Source: Chersky-840 sp963764205 (GTDB lineage Bacteria > Actinomycetota > Acidimicrobiia > Acidimicrobiales > UBA8190). From it: a stretch of 64,000 bases of DNA. A model generated the notes under the pieces. The model had not been told where the DNA came from and did not search any database. It worked only from the letters and a program-made list of their open reading frames with translations. The first letter of the stretch is position 1, and every line of letters begins with the position of its first letter. Both the position numbers and the translations under genes were made by a program. Of this stretch, positions 52,685 to 61,880 are shown piece after piece. Where the stretch lies: contig CAVXRN010000004.1 of the NCBI GenBank assembly GCA_963764205.1, forward strand, positions 264,784-328,783. The letters are read 5' to 3'.

Positions 52685-53845
52685 GTGACTGACGTCGAGC
52701 CCCCCTCGACGGTTCCGCCAAGCCAGCAGACAGGGTGGCGTTGCCGCGCCGTCCTGGTGGCCGGAGCTGTCGTCACAGTCCTCTCGGCCGTCCTCGGCGT
52801 CTCTTCGCACTCGGCTGGGGCCGACGCCCTGTCGAGCGCCCAGGCGCAGGCAGCACAGATCACCGTGCAGCTGGCGACGGACCAGCAGCGGCTCGACACC
52901 ACGGCCCAGCAGTACGACGCGGCCGAGCAGCAGGTGCAACAGGTCGACCAGCAGATCACCCAGATCCAGTCCGACGTGGACCAGGACCGGAGCCAGGTCG
53001 CGACCGACACGTCGGACCTCCGCCAGGCGGCCGTGGCGTCGTACATGTCGGGCACCTCCGACAGCGATCTCCAGACCCTGTTCAGCGCCGGAGGCGACGA
53101 GGCGACCATCGCGGGCGAGTACCAGGCGGTGGCGAGCGGCAACATCTCGGGCGCCATCGACGCCCTGAGCGTGGCCCAGACGCACCTCGCCGCCCAGCAG
53201 GGCCAACTGCAGTCGGCGCAGAGCCAGGCGCAGACCGCGCTGACCCAGGCGTCCGACGCCCATCAGGCCGCCCAGGCGACGATCGCCGACCAGCAGGCGA
53301 CACTCGCCCGCGTCCAGGGCCAGATCGGGACCCTCGTGGCCCAGCGCCAGGCGGCACAGGCGGCCGCGTCGCACGCCGCCTACCTCGCCCGGGTGGCCCG
53401 TGAGGCTGCGGCCACCACCGTCGCCAGCCCGACCCGAGGAACGAACCCCTCGCCGCGGCCGGTCGTCACGAGCCTGCCCAACCTCCCCGCCGCCGGCGGG
53501 GCCGCCACGGCACTCGCCGCGGCCGAGAGCCAGATCGGCGTGCCCTACGTGTGGGGGGGTGAGAGCCCGGGCCACGGCTTCGACTGTTCGGGGCTGACGC
53601 AGTGGGCGTGGCGCCAGGCCGGCGTCGACCTGCCCCGCACCGCGGCGGCCCAGTACGACGCGATCCCCCACGTCTCGTTGTCCGCGCTGGAGCCCGGCGA
53701 CCTCGTGTTCTGGGGGTCCGGCGGCATCAGCCACGTGGGCATGTACGTCGGAGGCGGCGAAGTCGTCAATGCCCCGGAGACCGGTGAGCTGGTCCGCGTC
53801 GAGCCGATCTGGAACAACGGGCTCGTCGGCGCCGGACGCCCCTGA
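52685..53845 (+). CDS. NlpC/P60 peptidoglycan endopeptidase with coiled-coil N-terminus
   Basis: 386 residues from GTG 52685. A signal peptide (VLVAGAVVTVLSAVLGVSS, cleavage near SAGADA) is followed by a Gln/Ala-rich coiled coil of about 200 residues, as in RipA-type and PcsB-type proteins. A Ser/Pro linker leads to the C-terminal NlpC/P60 domain: catalytic Cys in GHGFDCSGLTQWAW, His in GGISHVGMYVG and the third polar residue following GGEVVNAPE. It cuts D-Glu to diaminopimelate bonds in peptidoglycan, outside the cell, during division or growth. The coiled coil may allow control by FtsEX-like partners; none is in the window. Confidence 0.92.
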   Translation: MTDVEPPSTVPPSQQTGWRCRAVLVAGAVVTVLSAVLGVSSHSAGADALSSAQAQAAQITVQLATDQQRLDTTAQQYDAAEQQVQQVDQQITQIQSDVDQDRSQVATDTSDLRQAAVASYMSGTSDSDLQTLFSAGGDEATIAGEYQAVASGNISGAIDALSVAQTHLAAQQGQLQSAQSQAQTALTQASDAHQAAQATIADQQATLARVQGQIGTLVAQRQAAQAAASHAAYLARVAREAAATTVASPTRGTNPSPRPVVTSLPNLPAAGGAATALAAAESQIGVPYVWGGESPGHGFDCSGLTQWAWRQAGVDLPRTAAAQYDAIPHVSLSALEPGDLVFWGSGGISHVGMYVGGGEVVNAPETGELVRVEPIWNNGLVGAGRP

Positions 53846-53995
53846 CGCTCGGGTCCGGACCGAGCCGACGGCGCTCGGGGCGCGACACCGCGCACGGGGA
53901 CAGTCGTCGGAGGACCTCGTAGGCTCGACCTCCGCCACATCGCGACGACCTGACTCACGACGCGCCGTCGTTGCGACGACCTGAAAGGAACCACC

Positions 53996-54969
53996 ATGGA
54001 GATGGAGTACCGCCGACTGGGCCGTTCGGGCCTCAAGGTGAGCGTCTTGTCATTCGGGTCGTGGGTCACCTTCGGCCCCCAACTCGACGAGGGTCTGGCG
54101 TCGGACTGCCTCGCCGCGGCCCGGGAGGCCGGCGTCAACTTCTTCGACAACGCCGAGTCGTACTCGGGGGGGAATCCGAGCGCATCATGGGCAAGGCGCT
54201 GGCTCGCCTGGGATGGCCGCGCCACAGCTACGTCGTGTCGACCAAGCTGTTCTGGGGCATCCACGACGAGGTGAACATGCGCAACACCTTGAACCGGAAG
54301 TACCTGTCGCAAGCCATCGAAGGGTCGTTGGAGCGATTCGACCTCGACTTCGTCGACCTCGTGTTCTGCCACCGCGCCGATCCCGAGACCACGATCGAGG
54401 AGACGGTGTGGGCCATGTCCGACATGGTGAGCTCGGGCCGGGCGCTGTACTGGGGCACCTCGGAGTGGAGTGCCGACGAGATCCGGGCCGCGTGGGAGAT
54501 CGCCGAGCGCCACAACCTTCACAAGCCCGTCATGGAACAGCCGCAGTACAACATCTTGGAGCGGACCAAGGTGGAGACCGAGTACGCCCGTCTCTACGAC
54601 GAGATCGGTCTGGGTCTGACCATCTGGAGCCCGTTGGCGTCAGGGCTGCTCACGGGCAAGTACATCGACGGCATCCCCGACGACAGCCGGGCCGCCCTTC
54701 CGGGCTACGAATGGCTCCAGGGCATGCTGACCGACGCCAGGCGCAACAAGAAGGTGAAGGCGTTCAAAGAGATCGCCGACGAGTTGGGCTGCACTCTGGC
54801 GCAACTGGCGTTGGCATGGTGCGCCAAGAACCCCCGCGTGTCGACCGTGATCACCGGGGCCAGTCGTGTCGAGCAGGTCCACGAGAACATGTTGGCGCTC
54901 GACGTCATCCCTCTGCTGACCGAGGACGTCTTGAAGAAGATCGACGAGATCACTTACTTCCTGCGCTGA
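53996..54969 (+). CDS. Aldo/keto reductase (Kv-beta/YghZ-like), one base missing in a G run
   Basis: ATG 53996 starts a frame with MEYRRLGRSGLKVSVLSFG and NFFDNAESYSGG; it then breaks at seven G (54166-54172). With eight G the frame continues into ESERIMGKALARLGW and on to a stop at 54969, giving about 325 residues. The catalytic tetrad is visible: Asp in FFDNAE, Tyr in AESYSGG, Lys in VSTKLFWG, His in VFCHRADP. RNNKK/GASRVEQVHENMLAL near the end fits NADP(H) binding. The sequence is closest to the potassium-channel-beta-like group, which reduce aldehydes. A ribosome site GAAAGGA precedes the ATG. Confidence 0.88.
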
Positions 54970-54998
54970 ATCCCGGTGCGAGCGCGCACCGGGGACGG

Positions 54999-55760
54999 TC
55001 ACACTTTGGATGCGATGAGCGCAGCGAGTGCCTGGGCGCCGACACCGTCGATGGGGAGATGGGTACCGTCGCCGTAGAACCACTCGGGGTGTTGTGCGGC
55101 CAGAGACGCCCAGTCGGCGAGCACCGCCTTGGGGTAGCGGGCGACGCCCTGCGCGAGGACGCTGTTGACCGGGTCCTGCCATGGGCGGTCGACGTGGACC
55201 GTCACGAACACGACGCGCGTCGCCCGCTGCAGGATCGACATCATGGCGTCGAAGTCGGCGTCGGTGATCGGCCCGTTGGTCCCCAGGCCGATGACGACGG
55301 TCGCGGGCGGGGACGCCACCGCCATGACCTGGCGCATGAGCGCCTCGCCGTCTGACCACTGACGACTGACCGCCGCGTTGACCTGGATACCGGACACGCA
55401 ACCCTGGAGCGGTGCCTGGGCGTCGAGCATGACCGAGTCACCCACGGCATAGACGCCGCCCGCCGGCGCGACCGGGATGCAGGGCGCACCCGACGCCACC
55501 GCGGCGGGCAGTGTCGTCGTCGGTGGGAGGGTCGTGGTGGGCATGGTCGTTGTCGTCGTCGGCTTCGGCCGTGGTCGGCTACGCGCCGCGGCGTGGCTCG
55601 TGTGGGCATGGAGCACGACACCCAGTGTCACCGCCACCACCACCACGATGACGACGGTGGTGGGCACGATCCATCGACGGGTGTGGTGTCGACCGTGCTT
55701 GGACCCGCCCCGACCGACATGGCGGGCGTGTGCGGGCGGGTGCGGTTCGGTAGGAGGCAT
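54999..55760 (-). CDS. SGNH-hydrolase-like secreted or membrane-anchored protein
   Basis: 253 residues from ATG 55760. A basic cytoplasmic segment is followed by one transmembrane helix (VPTTVVIVVVVAVTLGVVL) and a Thr/Pro-rich linker. The outer domain has the SGNH blocks: GDSVMLDAQ (block I with the nucleophile Ser), VVIGLGTNGPI (block III with Asn) and DGTHLPIDG (block V with Asp/His). It resembles the SGNH domain attached to acyltransferase-3 proteins that modify cell-surface sugars. Here it is alone. An acetyl- or acyl-esterase or transferase role is likely. Confidence 0.83.
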   Translation of the reverse strand: MPPTEPHPPAHARHVGRGGSKHGRHHTRRWIVPTTVVIVVVVAVTLGVVLHAHTSHAAARSRPRPKPTTTTTMPTTTLPPTTTLPAAVASGAPCIPVAPAGGVYAVGDSVMLDAQAPLQGCVSGIQVNAAVSRQWSDGEALMRQVMAVASPPATVVIGLGTNGPITDADFDAMMSILQRATRVVFVTVHVDRPWQDPVNSVLAQGVARYPKAVLADWASLAAQHPEWFYGDGTHLPIDGVGAQALAALIASKV

Positions 55761-56016
55761 CGATCGGTGCGTGAGTGGGGACGAGGCGCCACGGCCACAA
55801 AGGCCCCGGCCCTCGGGGCGACGTGGTCCCGAGGATACCGGGATGACCCGTGGTCGACATCGCTCACAGCTACCCGTTTACCTACGACGTTGCAGAACGC
55901 GCGCATCTGTGCCAGACGCGCCGTCACCTGGCCCAACGCTCACACCACGAAATCGGGGCGACACCACCGAGCCTTCGATGTCGATCGTGCCTGAAGTGGT
56001 GTTCGTCGCTCGATGC

Positions 56017-57702
56017 TCACAAGAGCTGGATCGTCAGGGCTTCCGTCGCTGTCTGTTTGGGGATACGCCGCGATTTGTGGGTGGTGGCCTGCACGACGAC
56101 CCCGTAGGTGGTGAGCGGGTCCCGGCTGCGGGGCCTGCCCTCGAGCAGCCCGTTCGGGCGCAGCCGCAGACCCTTGGGAAGCGCGCCAGAAACGACCTTC
56201 CACTTATACGGGCTGGCTCCGTCAGCGGCTTGGAGCGTGACTCGGTACGTGACGCCGACCTGGGCTGTGCCCAGCGAGGTGGTGGTGATGTGAAAACCCG
56301 GTGGGGGAAGGCCCGCGGGCCCATCGAAGGCGTGGACCCGATTGGCCGAGGCGGCCAGCACCAGGCCATCGGCCACCGTCGGTGTCGGGAAGTGGTTTGC
56401 CTCCGACCCGAGCGCGAAGCTCTGCACCAGGTTCCCGGTCGCCGGGTCCAGTGCGTAGAGCGTGGTTCCCCCGATGTCCCACACGAGCCCCCCCGCGACA
56501 ATTGGGGGACCGCCCGCACCGGTGTTCGTGTGCCACAGCACGGTGGCGCTATTGGGCAACGCCGTGCTCACCGCGACGATCCCCGACTGACAGGGCTCGT
56601 ACACCGTCGAACCCGAGACAGCGGTGCCTCCGTCGACGTTGCCGCTACAGAACGACCCAACCGTCGTGAGCTGACCGCCGATGCCGCCGAGGCTCGATTG
56701 TGACAGCAAGAAGCCGAGATGGGACTTACCCGCCGCGAACACGAGCCCGTTGGCCGCCACGAGTGCGGGCGAGGTCGAAAAGTCGAGGTCGCTGTCGTTG
56801 TCGCTGAACCACGTCGTTGGCGCGAAGAACTGGACCAAGGTCATCGACGGAGAAAGCTCGATGACGGCGTCGCTGTTGTCGAAGGAGTCGCTCGCGGAGA
56901 CGAACGCGCTGTTGCCCGTGGTGACCCAGACATTGCCTTGGCCGTCGACCACCGGAGCTGCGCCACCCATCCATACCGCCCCCTGGCTGTCGCCCGCGGC
57001 CGAGGCGACCTCGAAGCTCTCCTGGGCGCCACCTCCCTCAGGGATGGAGACGACCCAGCCGTGGTAATTGCCGCAGTCGCCCGCGTTGCCGCCGAAACCC
57101 TCCACCACATTGCCGTCGTCGAGCGTGAGCCCGGTCCGCTGGAGTTGGGCGCGTTGGTCTGACCCGGGCAGTGAAATCGCCTGATGCAAAAGGACGGCAC
57201 CAGTCAAGAGGTTCAGACCCACCAAGTAGTGCTGGACAGCCGATCCCACCAACTCGTCGGTCACGGCGAATACTTCGCCGCGCGTCGGATCGATCACGGG
57301 CGTACCGGTGATCCCGACGCTGGGTGAGATGTCGCCGCACGGAAGGTCTCCCGATGGCACCGTTGTCCCGACGTGTTTCGACCAGACCACCGATCCGCTG
57401 TCTGCGGCCAACGCATAGACCGTGTTGTTCTCCGTCGCCACGATCACGAGCCCGCCCTCCACCAGCGGTTCTCCGTACGTCGATCCGTCCAGGGTGGCTG
57501 AGGTCCATGCAGGAGTAGCAGGACTCAGTGCTGTTCCTGACGTGTCAACTCCAGTACCGAGCACGTCGTGGTGATAGACGGGCCAGTCTGAACCGAACCC
57601 CGTAGCTGCCGAAGCATGGGGCTGCACGACGCCGACCGCCACGATGATCCCGGCTCCAAGCAGGAGTCCGATTTGAGCGAGTACCCGAGAGCCGCGTCTC
57701 AC
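56017..57702 (-). CDS. Secreted PQQ-like beta-propeller protein with C-terminal Ig-like domain
   Basis: 561 residues from GTG 57702 (an upstream in-frame start at 57765 would add 21). A signal peptide (IGLLLGAGIIVAVGVVQPHASA) precedes a set of beta-propeller blades with PQQ-like strings such as VIVATENNTVYALAADSGSVVWS and TLYALDPATGNLVQSFALG. About residues 465-550 form a putative Ig domain (GVTYRVTLQAADGASPYKWKV in part; GLRLRPNGLLEGRP), as seen in He_PIG domains. No PQQ-binding residues can be claimed, so it is probably a binding or scaffold protein rather than a dehydrogenase. Confidence 0.85.
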   Translation of the reverse strand: MRRGSRVLAQIGLLLGAGIIVAVGVVQPHASAATGFGSDWPVYHHDVLGTGVDTSGTALSPATPAWTSATLDGSTYGEPLVEGGLVIVATENNTVYALAADSGSVVWSKHVGTTVPSGDLPCGDISPSVGITGTPVIDPTRGEVFAVTDELVGSAVQHYLVGLNLLTGAVLLHQAISLPGSDQRAQLQRTGLTLDDGNVVEGFGGNAGDCGNYHGWVVSIPEGGGAQESFEVASAAGDSQGAVWMGGAAPVVDGQGNVWVTTGNSAFVSASDSFDNSDAVIELSPSMTLVQFFAPTTWFSDNDSDLDFSTSPALVAANGLVFAAGKSHLGFLLSQSSLGGIGGQLTTVGSFCSGNVDGGTAVSGSTVYEPCQSGIVAVSTALPNSATVLWHTNTGAGGPPIVAGGLVWDIGGTTLYALDPATGNLVQSFALGSEANHFPTPTVADGLVLAASANRVHAFDGPAGLPPPGFHITTTSLGTAQVGVTYRVTLQAADGASPYKWKVVSGALPKGLRLRPNGLLEGRPRSRDPLTTYGVVVQATTHKSRRIPKQTATEALTIQLL

Positions 57703-58038
57703 AGCTCCACACCCTAGGTCGGTCTGCGCCAGTTGTCCCCGGCTGCGGCATGGACGTGATTTCACCTGCGTGGACCCGGGTATCGCAGGGGCGGGTCGGC
57801 GCCACCACTTCGGGATCTTTCACTCGGGCCAAGCACACACCTCTGGGTCGATTGGCCGTCATCATCGCTCTCGGCCCAGCGGTGACGCTCGTACGACATC
57901 GCCAGCACGCGTCCATATCATCGGCCGCAATCACAAAGACGTTCTCGCGAACCCCTCGACGCATGCGCCGTTCCAGAGGGCTGCTCGAGGTGATTGGGGA
58001 AGACTCTGGTAATTTCCCACCTCGACCGGCAAACATCC
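57703..58038. other. Intergenic region with no gene found
   Basis: 336 bp between the beta-propeller protein and tRNA-Ala. Frames crossing it have poor codon bias and end inside the tRNA. I see no clear dyad or terminator; the promoter of the propeller gene should lie at its left edge. Confidence 0.6.
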
Positions 58039-58111
58039 GGGGACGTAGCTCAGCTGGTAGAGCACCTGCTTTGCAAGCAGGGGGTCGTGGGTTCGAGTCC
58101 CATCGTCTCCA
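58039..58111 (+). tRNA. tRNA-Ala (anticodon TGC)
   Basis: 73 bases without encoded CCA. Acceptor stem GGGGACG pairs with CGTCTCC, with one G-T wobble, and discriminator A. Anticodon stem CCTGC/GCAGG encloses TTTGCAA, giving TGC. The T arm is GTGGG-TTCGAGT-CCCAT, also with one G-T wobble. The D arm is GCTC-AGCTGGTA-GAGC. The usual G3-T70 identity pair fits this wobble position. Confidence 0.97.
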
Positions 58112-58269
58112 CGCCTTGAAGTCCCTGCTGCAAAGTCCCTGCTCCGTACCTATGCTGCTCGCATGAGCGTGCAACAGCTCTGAGCCGTCGAGGCGGCGGA
58201 GGTCCTTTGAGAGGGATGCCCAGCTATGACGTTGATTTGGTCTCGCTCCTCAACGGCCCACGAGATCCA

Positions 58270-58653
58270 TCAGCGGCCAGGCGACTGCCACTGCTGGGTT
58301 TGCCCGGTTGACGCTGCGTCGAGAGCGGCTCTTGCAGCGGTCGCCCGCGGATGTCCTGCATAGGCGGCGAAATGGATTACGAACTCCCGTAGCTCCTCCA
58401 TCGAGATCTCCCCTGAGTGCAACGCTGCACCGAGATGCGTCTCCATTGCGACAGGGGCCCCGGTCATGCAGGCACAGGTGATCGAGATCCAGCGACGTTC
58501 CTTACGCGTCAAACCCGGCCGAGTCCAGATCTCCGCAAACACCTGGTCGATGACCACATCGGCGACGTAGTCGTCACCACGATTCGGTGCCGGGATCCCC
58601 GTGATTTCAGAGAAGGCCTTCGCGCCGCGCGTCCAGCGTTCGTCAGCGGTCAC
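58270..58653 (-). CDS. Carboxymuconolactone decarboxylase (CMD)-family protein
   Basis: 127 residues from GTG 58653 overlapping the SDR stop by four bases. The pattern DQVFAEIWTRPGLTRKERRW, ITCACMTGAPVAMETHLGAAL and EISMEELREFVIHFAAYAG is that of the CMD/gamma-carboxymuconolactone decarboxylase helical fold. The ring-cleavage decarboxylase His is in METHLGAAL; the CxxC of AhpD peroxidases is absent (CAC only). The gene forms an operon with an SDR, and a second CMD-like gene lies on the other side of the TetR regulator. Confidence 0.85.
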   Translation of the reverse strand: MTADERWTRGAKAFSEITGIPAPNRGDDYVADVVIDQVFAEIWTRPGLTRKERRWISITCACMTGAPVAMETHLGAALHSGEISMEELREFVIHFAAYAGHPRATAARAALDAASTGQTQQWQSPGR

Positions 58654-59453
58654 CCGAGCCCCTCCAGGTGCTGGATCTGAAGTGTCAGGAACTCATCCCG
58701 GTCCGCGGCGTGGTGCTGAACCCATGTTTCGGCCAAAGGGTCGGTCAGGACCAAGAGCTTGTCCTCCAGGATCCCCTGTACCACCAACTCACCGGCGTCT
58801 TCAGCGCTGATCACTCCGAGTTGGAGCGTCTGGACCGGTGTCGCCGGTCCGTATTGACGGATCTGCTCGAGGATGTTCGTAATGACGCCCGCGGGGCAGA
58901 AGCAGGTTACGCCAATCCCGCGAGGTCGCGCGTACAGGGCCAGCGATTCGGTGAGCCCCACTACGGCTGCCTTCGTCGCGACGTAGGGGAGCCTGTCGTA
59001 GGCGTAGGGGAACAGGCCCGCTGTCGACCCGGTAGTGACCAGGTGTCCGGAACCCTGCTCGAGAAGGACGGGCAGGAAGGTCTGCAACACGCGCACAGTC
59101 GCGAGCAGATTGATATCGATGATCGAGTTCCAGGCCTCTATCGGTATCGCCAGAGGATCGCCCTTGGCGATCACACCGACGTTGCTCATCACGATGTCGA
59201 TTCGTCCATATGCGCGGAGTGCCGCTTCGGCCAATGCCGTCACGTCCTCTGCGAGCGACACGTCGCAGCGCACCCCCTCCGCTTGGCCCCCGTTTGCTTC
59301 TATCTCGGCGGCGACGACCTTGGCTCGCTCGACGTCGATATCACTGGTGATGACCTTCGATCCACGATGAGCCAGTGCGTGGGCGGTCGCCCGGCCGATT
59401 CCGCTCCCCCCACCCGTGAGGACAGCCACGGTTTCATTCGTGATTTCGGTCAT
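58650..59453 (-). CDS. Short-chain dehydrogenase/reductase
   Basis: 267 residues from ATG 59453 (ATG 59489 would add 12). Classical SDR motifs: TGGGSGIGRATAHALAHRG (TGxxxGxG, NAD(P) binding), SDIDVERAK at the end of strand 2 (the Asp favours NAD), NVGV in place of NNAG, catalytic Ser in VTTGSTAGLFPY and YVATK with Tyr and Lys. Length is normal. The substrate is unknown; the cluster (CMD, TetR, DapB-like, epimerase) suggests breakdown of a cyclic or steroid-like compound. Confidence 0.9.
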   Translation of the reverse strand: MTEITNETVAVLTGGGSGIGRATAHALAHRGSKVITSDIDVERAKVVAAEIEANGGQAEGVRCDVSLAEDVTALAEAALRAYGRIDIVMSNVGVIAKGDPLAIPIEAWNSIIDINLLATVRVLQTFLPVLLEQGSGHLVTTGSTAGLFPYAYDRLPYVATKAAVVGLTESLALYARPRGIGVTCFCPAGVITNILEQIRQYGPATPVQTLQLGVISAEDAGELVVQGILEDKLLVLTDPLAETWVQHHAADRDEFLTLQIQHLEGLG

Positions 59454-59612
59454 CGAGCCAAGCAAATCGGAACTGAGAACGGGAGACATTCGATCGACAT
59501 CGCGTCAAAGTCGAACATGATCGCCTTGTGTTCAGCCCAGGTCATGCCACGGACGATCGAGCCGCCTAGGACCCCGGGCCGACGATGCCGATGACGGGTG
59601 CGGTAGGGCTCA

Positions 59613-60197
59613 TCAGGTCCCGTCCCAAAGGTCAGCAATGGCGCCAATGCGGGTGACCACCTCGTCGAACGTGAAGTAGCCGAGTCCCGCTTGGAGCATC
59701 GCGCCGCTGAAGAGCAGCAGCGCTCCGTCGAGGATGCGAGGGTCAGCGTCTGGTCCGACCGCCGTCTGGATGCGGCGGGCGATGTCGTTGCCGATCGACG
59801 TCCGGATCCGCTGGACCTCAGGGTCCGACGCAACCATCGCCGCCAGGATCGCTTTGGCGAGGGCAGGCTCGCTGGCAAACGTTTCGCTCGCGTCGCGCAA
59901 GGCTTCGGTGAGTCGGGTCGCGAGCGATGCAGATTCGTCGTACTCCGGTGCCGGGAGCTCCCGCAGGATCCGCCAGTTCAGCTCTGCGACCAGGTGCTCC
60001 TTCGAGGTGAAGTACGTGTACGCCGTGGTGTGGGTGACCCCGGCGCGACTGGCCACGTTCCTGATGGTGAGCGACTCGTAGCCCGACTCCCGGATGGCTT
60101 CGATTCCGGCATCGAGGAGCGCGTCGACGGTGACTGCCTGCCGCTTGGAGAGCAGCTGGCGTGTGCTCTGCGCAGGGGCGTCGATCGAGGCAATCAC
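59613..60197 (-). CDS. TetR/AcrR-family transcriptional regulator
   Basis: 194 residues from GTG 60197. The helix-turn-helix region is VDALLDAGIEAIRESGYESL, IRNVASRAGVTHTTAYTYF and TSKEHLVAELNWRILREL. On the minus strand TTGCCA and CAATCT are 17 bases apart, and CAATCT lies seven bases before the GTG, so transcription may be leaderless. The gene lies between the SDR-CMD operon and the divergent CMD-led operon and probably controls one or both. Confidence 0.88.
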   Translation of the reverse strand: MIASIDAPAQSTRQLLSKRQAVTVDALLDAGIEAIRESGYESLTIRNVASRAGVTHTTAYTYFTSKEHLVAELNWRILRELPAPEYDESASLATRLTEALRDASETFASEPALAKAILAAMVASDPEVQRIRTSIGNDIARRIQTAVGPDADPRILDGALLLFSGAMLQAGLGYFTFDEVVTRIGAIADLWDGT

Positions 60198-60214
60198 TCG
60201 GACTAGATTGACAT

Positions 60215-60226
60215 GTGTTCTTACAC
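60215..60226. promoter_or_regulatory. Inverted repeat in the TetR/CMD divergent promoter
   Basis: GTGT-TCTT-ACAC lies in the spacer between the proposed -35 and -10 of the TetR gene and directly after a TTGACA on the plus strand that could serve the CMD operon. Binding there would affect both directions. The arms are short (4 bp), so the call is tentative. Confidence 0.35.
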
Positions 60227-60265
60227 TTGGCAAGGTTATGCAGGAACCAGGGGGAGGAGAAGCCC

Positions 60266-60669
60266 GTGGCTGGTGAACCGACACGCTTCGAGCGGGGGGC
60301 TGCAAGGCTTCGAAAGGTCTACGCGGGCGACGTCGTCGATCTCCCCGAAGGCACGATGGCCTTCAACGATGTGATGGTGCGGACTCTGTTCGCCGAGGTC
60401 TGGGCCCAGACATCCTCGATCTCCGGTCGCGCCGGCTCCTGCTCATGGGCGTGATCGCCGCCAACGGCCAGGTCGACACCTGGAAGGTCCAGGCCCGTGC
60501 ATCGCTACGCAACGGTGAGCTCACCCCCGACGAGCTGCGAGAGACGCTGATCATGCTCGCCCCCTACGCCGGCTACCCCAATGTGTCGGGCCTCGTCGTC
60601 GCGTGTGAAGAGGTGATCTACACGTGGAAGGCGGATGGGGAGCCCGGCCCGGCAGACCAGGCGTCGTGA
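60266..60669 (+). CDS. Carboxymuconolactone decarboxylase-family protein, frameshifted
   Basis: GTG 60266 follows GGAGGAG by seven bases and starts GEPTRFERGAARLRKVYAGD. The frame fails after LFAEVWAQT; adding one C to the CCC at 60405-60407 gives APDILDLRSRRLLLMG and continues with VIAANGQVDTWKVQARASL and ELTPDELRETLIMLAPYAG to a stop at 60669. The repaired protein of about 134 residues is a CMD-fold protein like the one at 58270. It is the first gene of the plus-strand operon: the next start overlaps its stop by four bases. Confidence 0.78.
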
Positions 60670-61880
60670 CGAACCGCACCATCCTCGACCTCGACCACGA
60701 GGAGCTCGCAACGCTCGTCAAGGAGCATCTGCTCGCCGGACACCTCATCGACAGGGCCGGCATGCCGACCGTTATCCGCTACGGCGTGGACGTGATGCGA
60801 GACATCGCCATCGACGAGTGGATGGGCGCCAGCCCGGTCTACACCAAGCGCACCCAACGCCTCCTCGGTTTCGAGGGCAACACCGTCGAGGCTTGCTTCA
60901 AAGCCATGCAGCTCGAGATCGGTGCTCCCCCGGAGTTCATGGACTTCCGGTTCGCTGTCGTCGACGAGAACAACGGGCTGTTCCACCTCGACCACTGTGG
61001 CGCGCTGATGGACGTCGAGCCGCTGGGCGACGAGTTCGTCGTGGCCATGTGTCATCACATCGAGGACCCAACCTTCGATGCCACCGGGTGGGCTACGCAC
61101 CCCAAGCTACGAATGCGTCCTCTCCACCGGCCGCCACGCGTCCCCAGTGACCGACACCCGCATTGCGCCTGGCAGGTGACGATCGACGAGTCCGTGGAGC
61201 CGACCCCCGAGCCGCCCCAGCTCGCCCGAATCGCCGCCTCTCGCGCCGCCCGGCTGCCGCTCGCGTCGATCACGCCCCCGATTGGCGAACCCGACGGCAT
61301 GCTCGACTACGCCAAGCCGCTCGACCCGGATCTGCGGATCCGCGACTTCGCCACCCCGGTGCTGCGTGCTTTGGACGAGGAGGTCTGCCTCCAGGGCCAC
61401 TTCCTGTCCATGGCGTTCATGGTCGCAGTCGAAGACCGCTACGGCACCGAAAAGGCGGCCGACGCCGGCTCCAAGCAGTTGACCGGGGTCGCCGGAGTGG
61501 CGGCGGACCGCCTCAAGCGGGCCTTCGGGCTCGGTGCTGACGTCGGGGACGTGGCCATGGTGTTCTCGCTCCACCCTGCGTTTCGCCCGGCGGCGTACGT
61601 CAACTGGCAGGTCGCCGTGGACGGTGACGTCGTCCGCCTGAAGCTGGGTGACTGCCCGGCCCGTCACGAAGGCGGGCTCCAGACCTGGATCAGTCTGCTC
61701 GCCGACGGACACGACCGCGCCCTGGGTGCCATCGCCGCAGCGGTGGACCCGCACTGGGCGGTCACCCCTGACGGGCCCTGCCGCTGGGTGGTGCGGCGAG
61801 GCGACGAGGCGGCCCCGGAGATCGGCGAGGTCACCCTCACCAAGTTCTCCACCGGTGTGGCCTTCGGCTTCGACCGATGA
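60666..61880 (+). CDS. Conserved hypothetical protein of unknown function
   Basis: 404 residues from GTG 60666. The sequence is intact and well coded, without signal peptide or membrane helix. Striking strings are RTILDLDHEELATLVKEHL, YGVDVMRDIAIDEWMGASP, FRFAVVDENNGLFHLDHCGA, CHHIEDPTFDATGW and DRHPHCAW. The clustered His, Cys, Asp and Glu residues (HLDHCGALMD, MCHHIEDP, RHPHC) look like a metal site. The second half contains EVCLQGHFLSMAFMVAVEDR, near a repeat of the helical start. I remember similar actinobacterial proteins of unknown role but cannot name a family. It is overlapped on both sides in a four-gene operon. Confidence 0.7.
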   Translation: MTNRTILDLDHEELATLVKEHLLAGHLIDRAGMPTVIRYGVDVMRDIAIDEWMGASPVYTKRTQRLLGFEGNTVEACFKAMQLEIGAPPEFMDFRFAVVDENNGLFHLDHCGALMDVEPLGDEFVVAMCHHIEDPTFDATGWATHPKLRMRPLHRPPRVPSDRHPHCAWQVTIDESVEPTPEPPQLARIAASRAARLPLASITPPIGEPDGMLDYAKPLDPDLRIRDFATPVLRALDEEVCLQGHFLSMAFMVAVEDRYGTEKAADAGSKQLTGVAGVAADRLKRAFGLGADVGDVAMVFSLHPAFRPAAYVNWQVAVDGDVVRLKLGDCPARHEGGLQTWISLLADGHDRALGAIAAAVDPHWAVTPDGPCRWVVRRGDEAAPEIGEVTLTKFSTGVAFGFDR

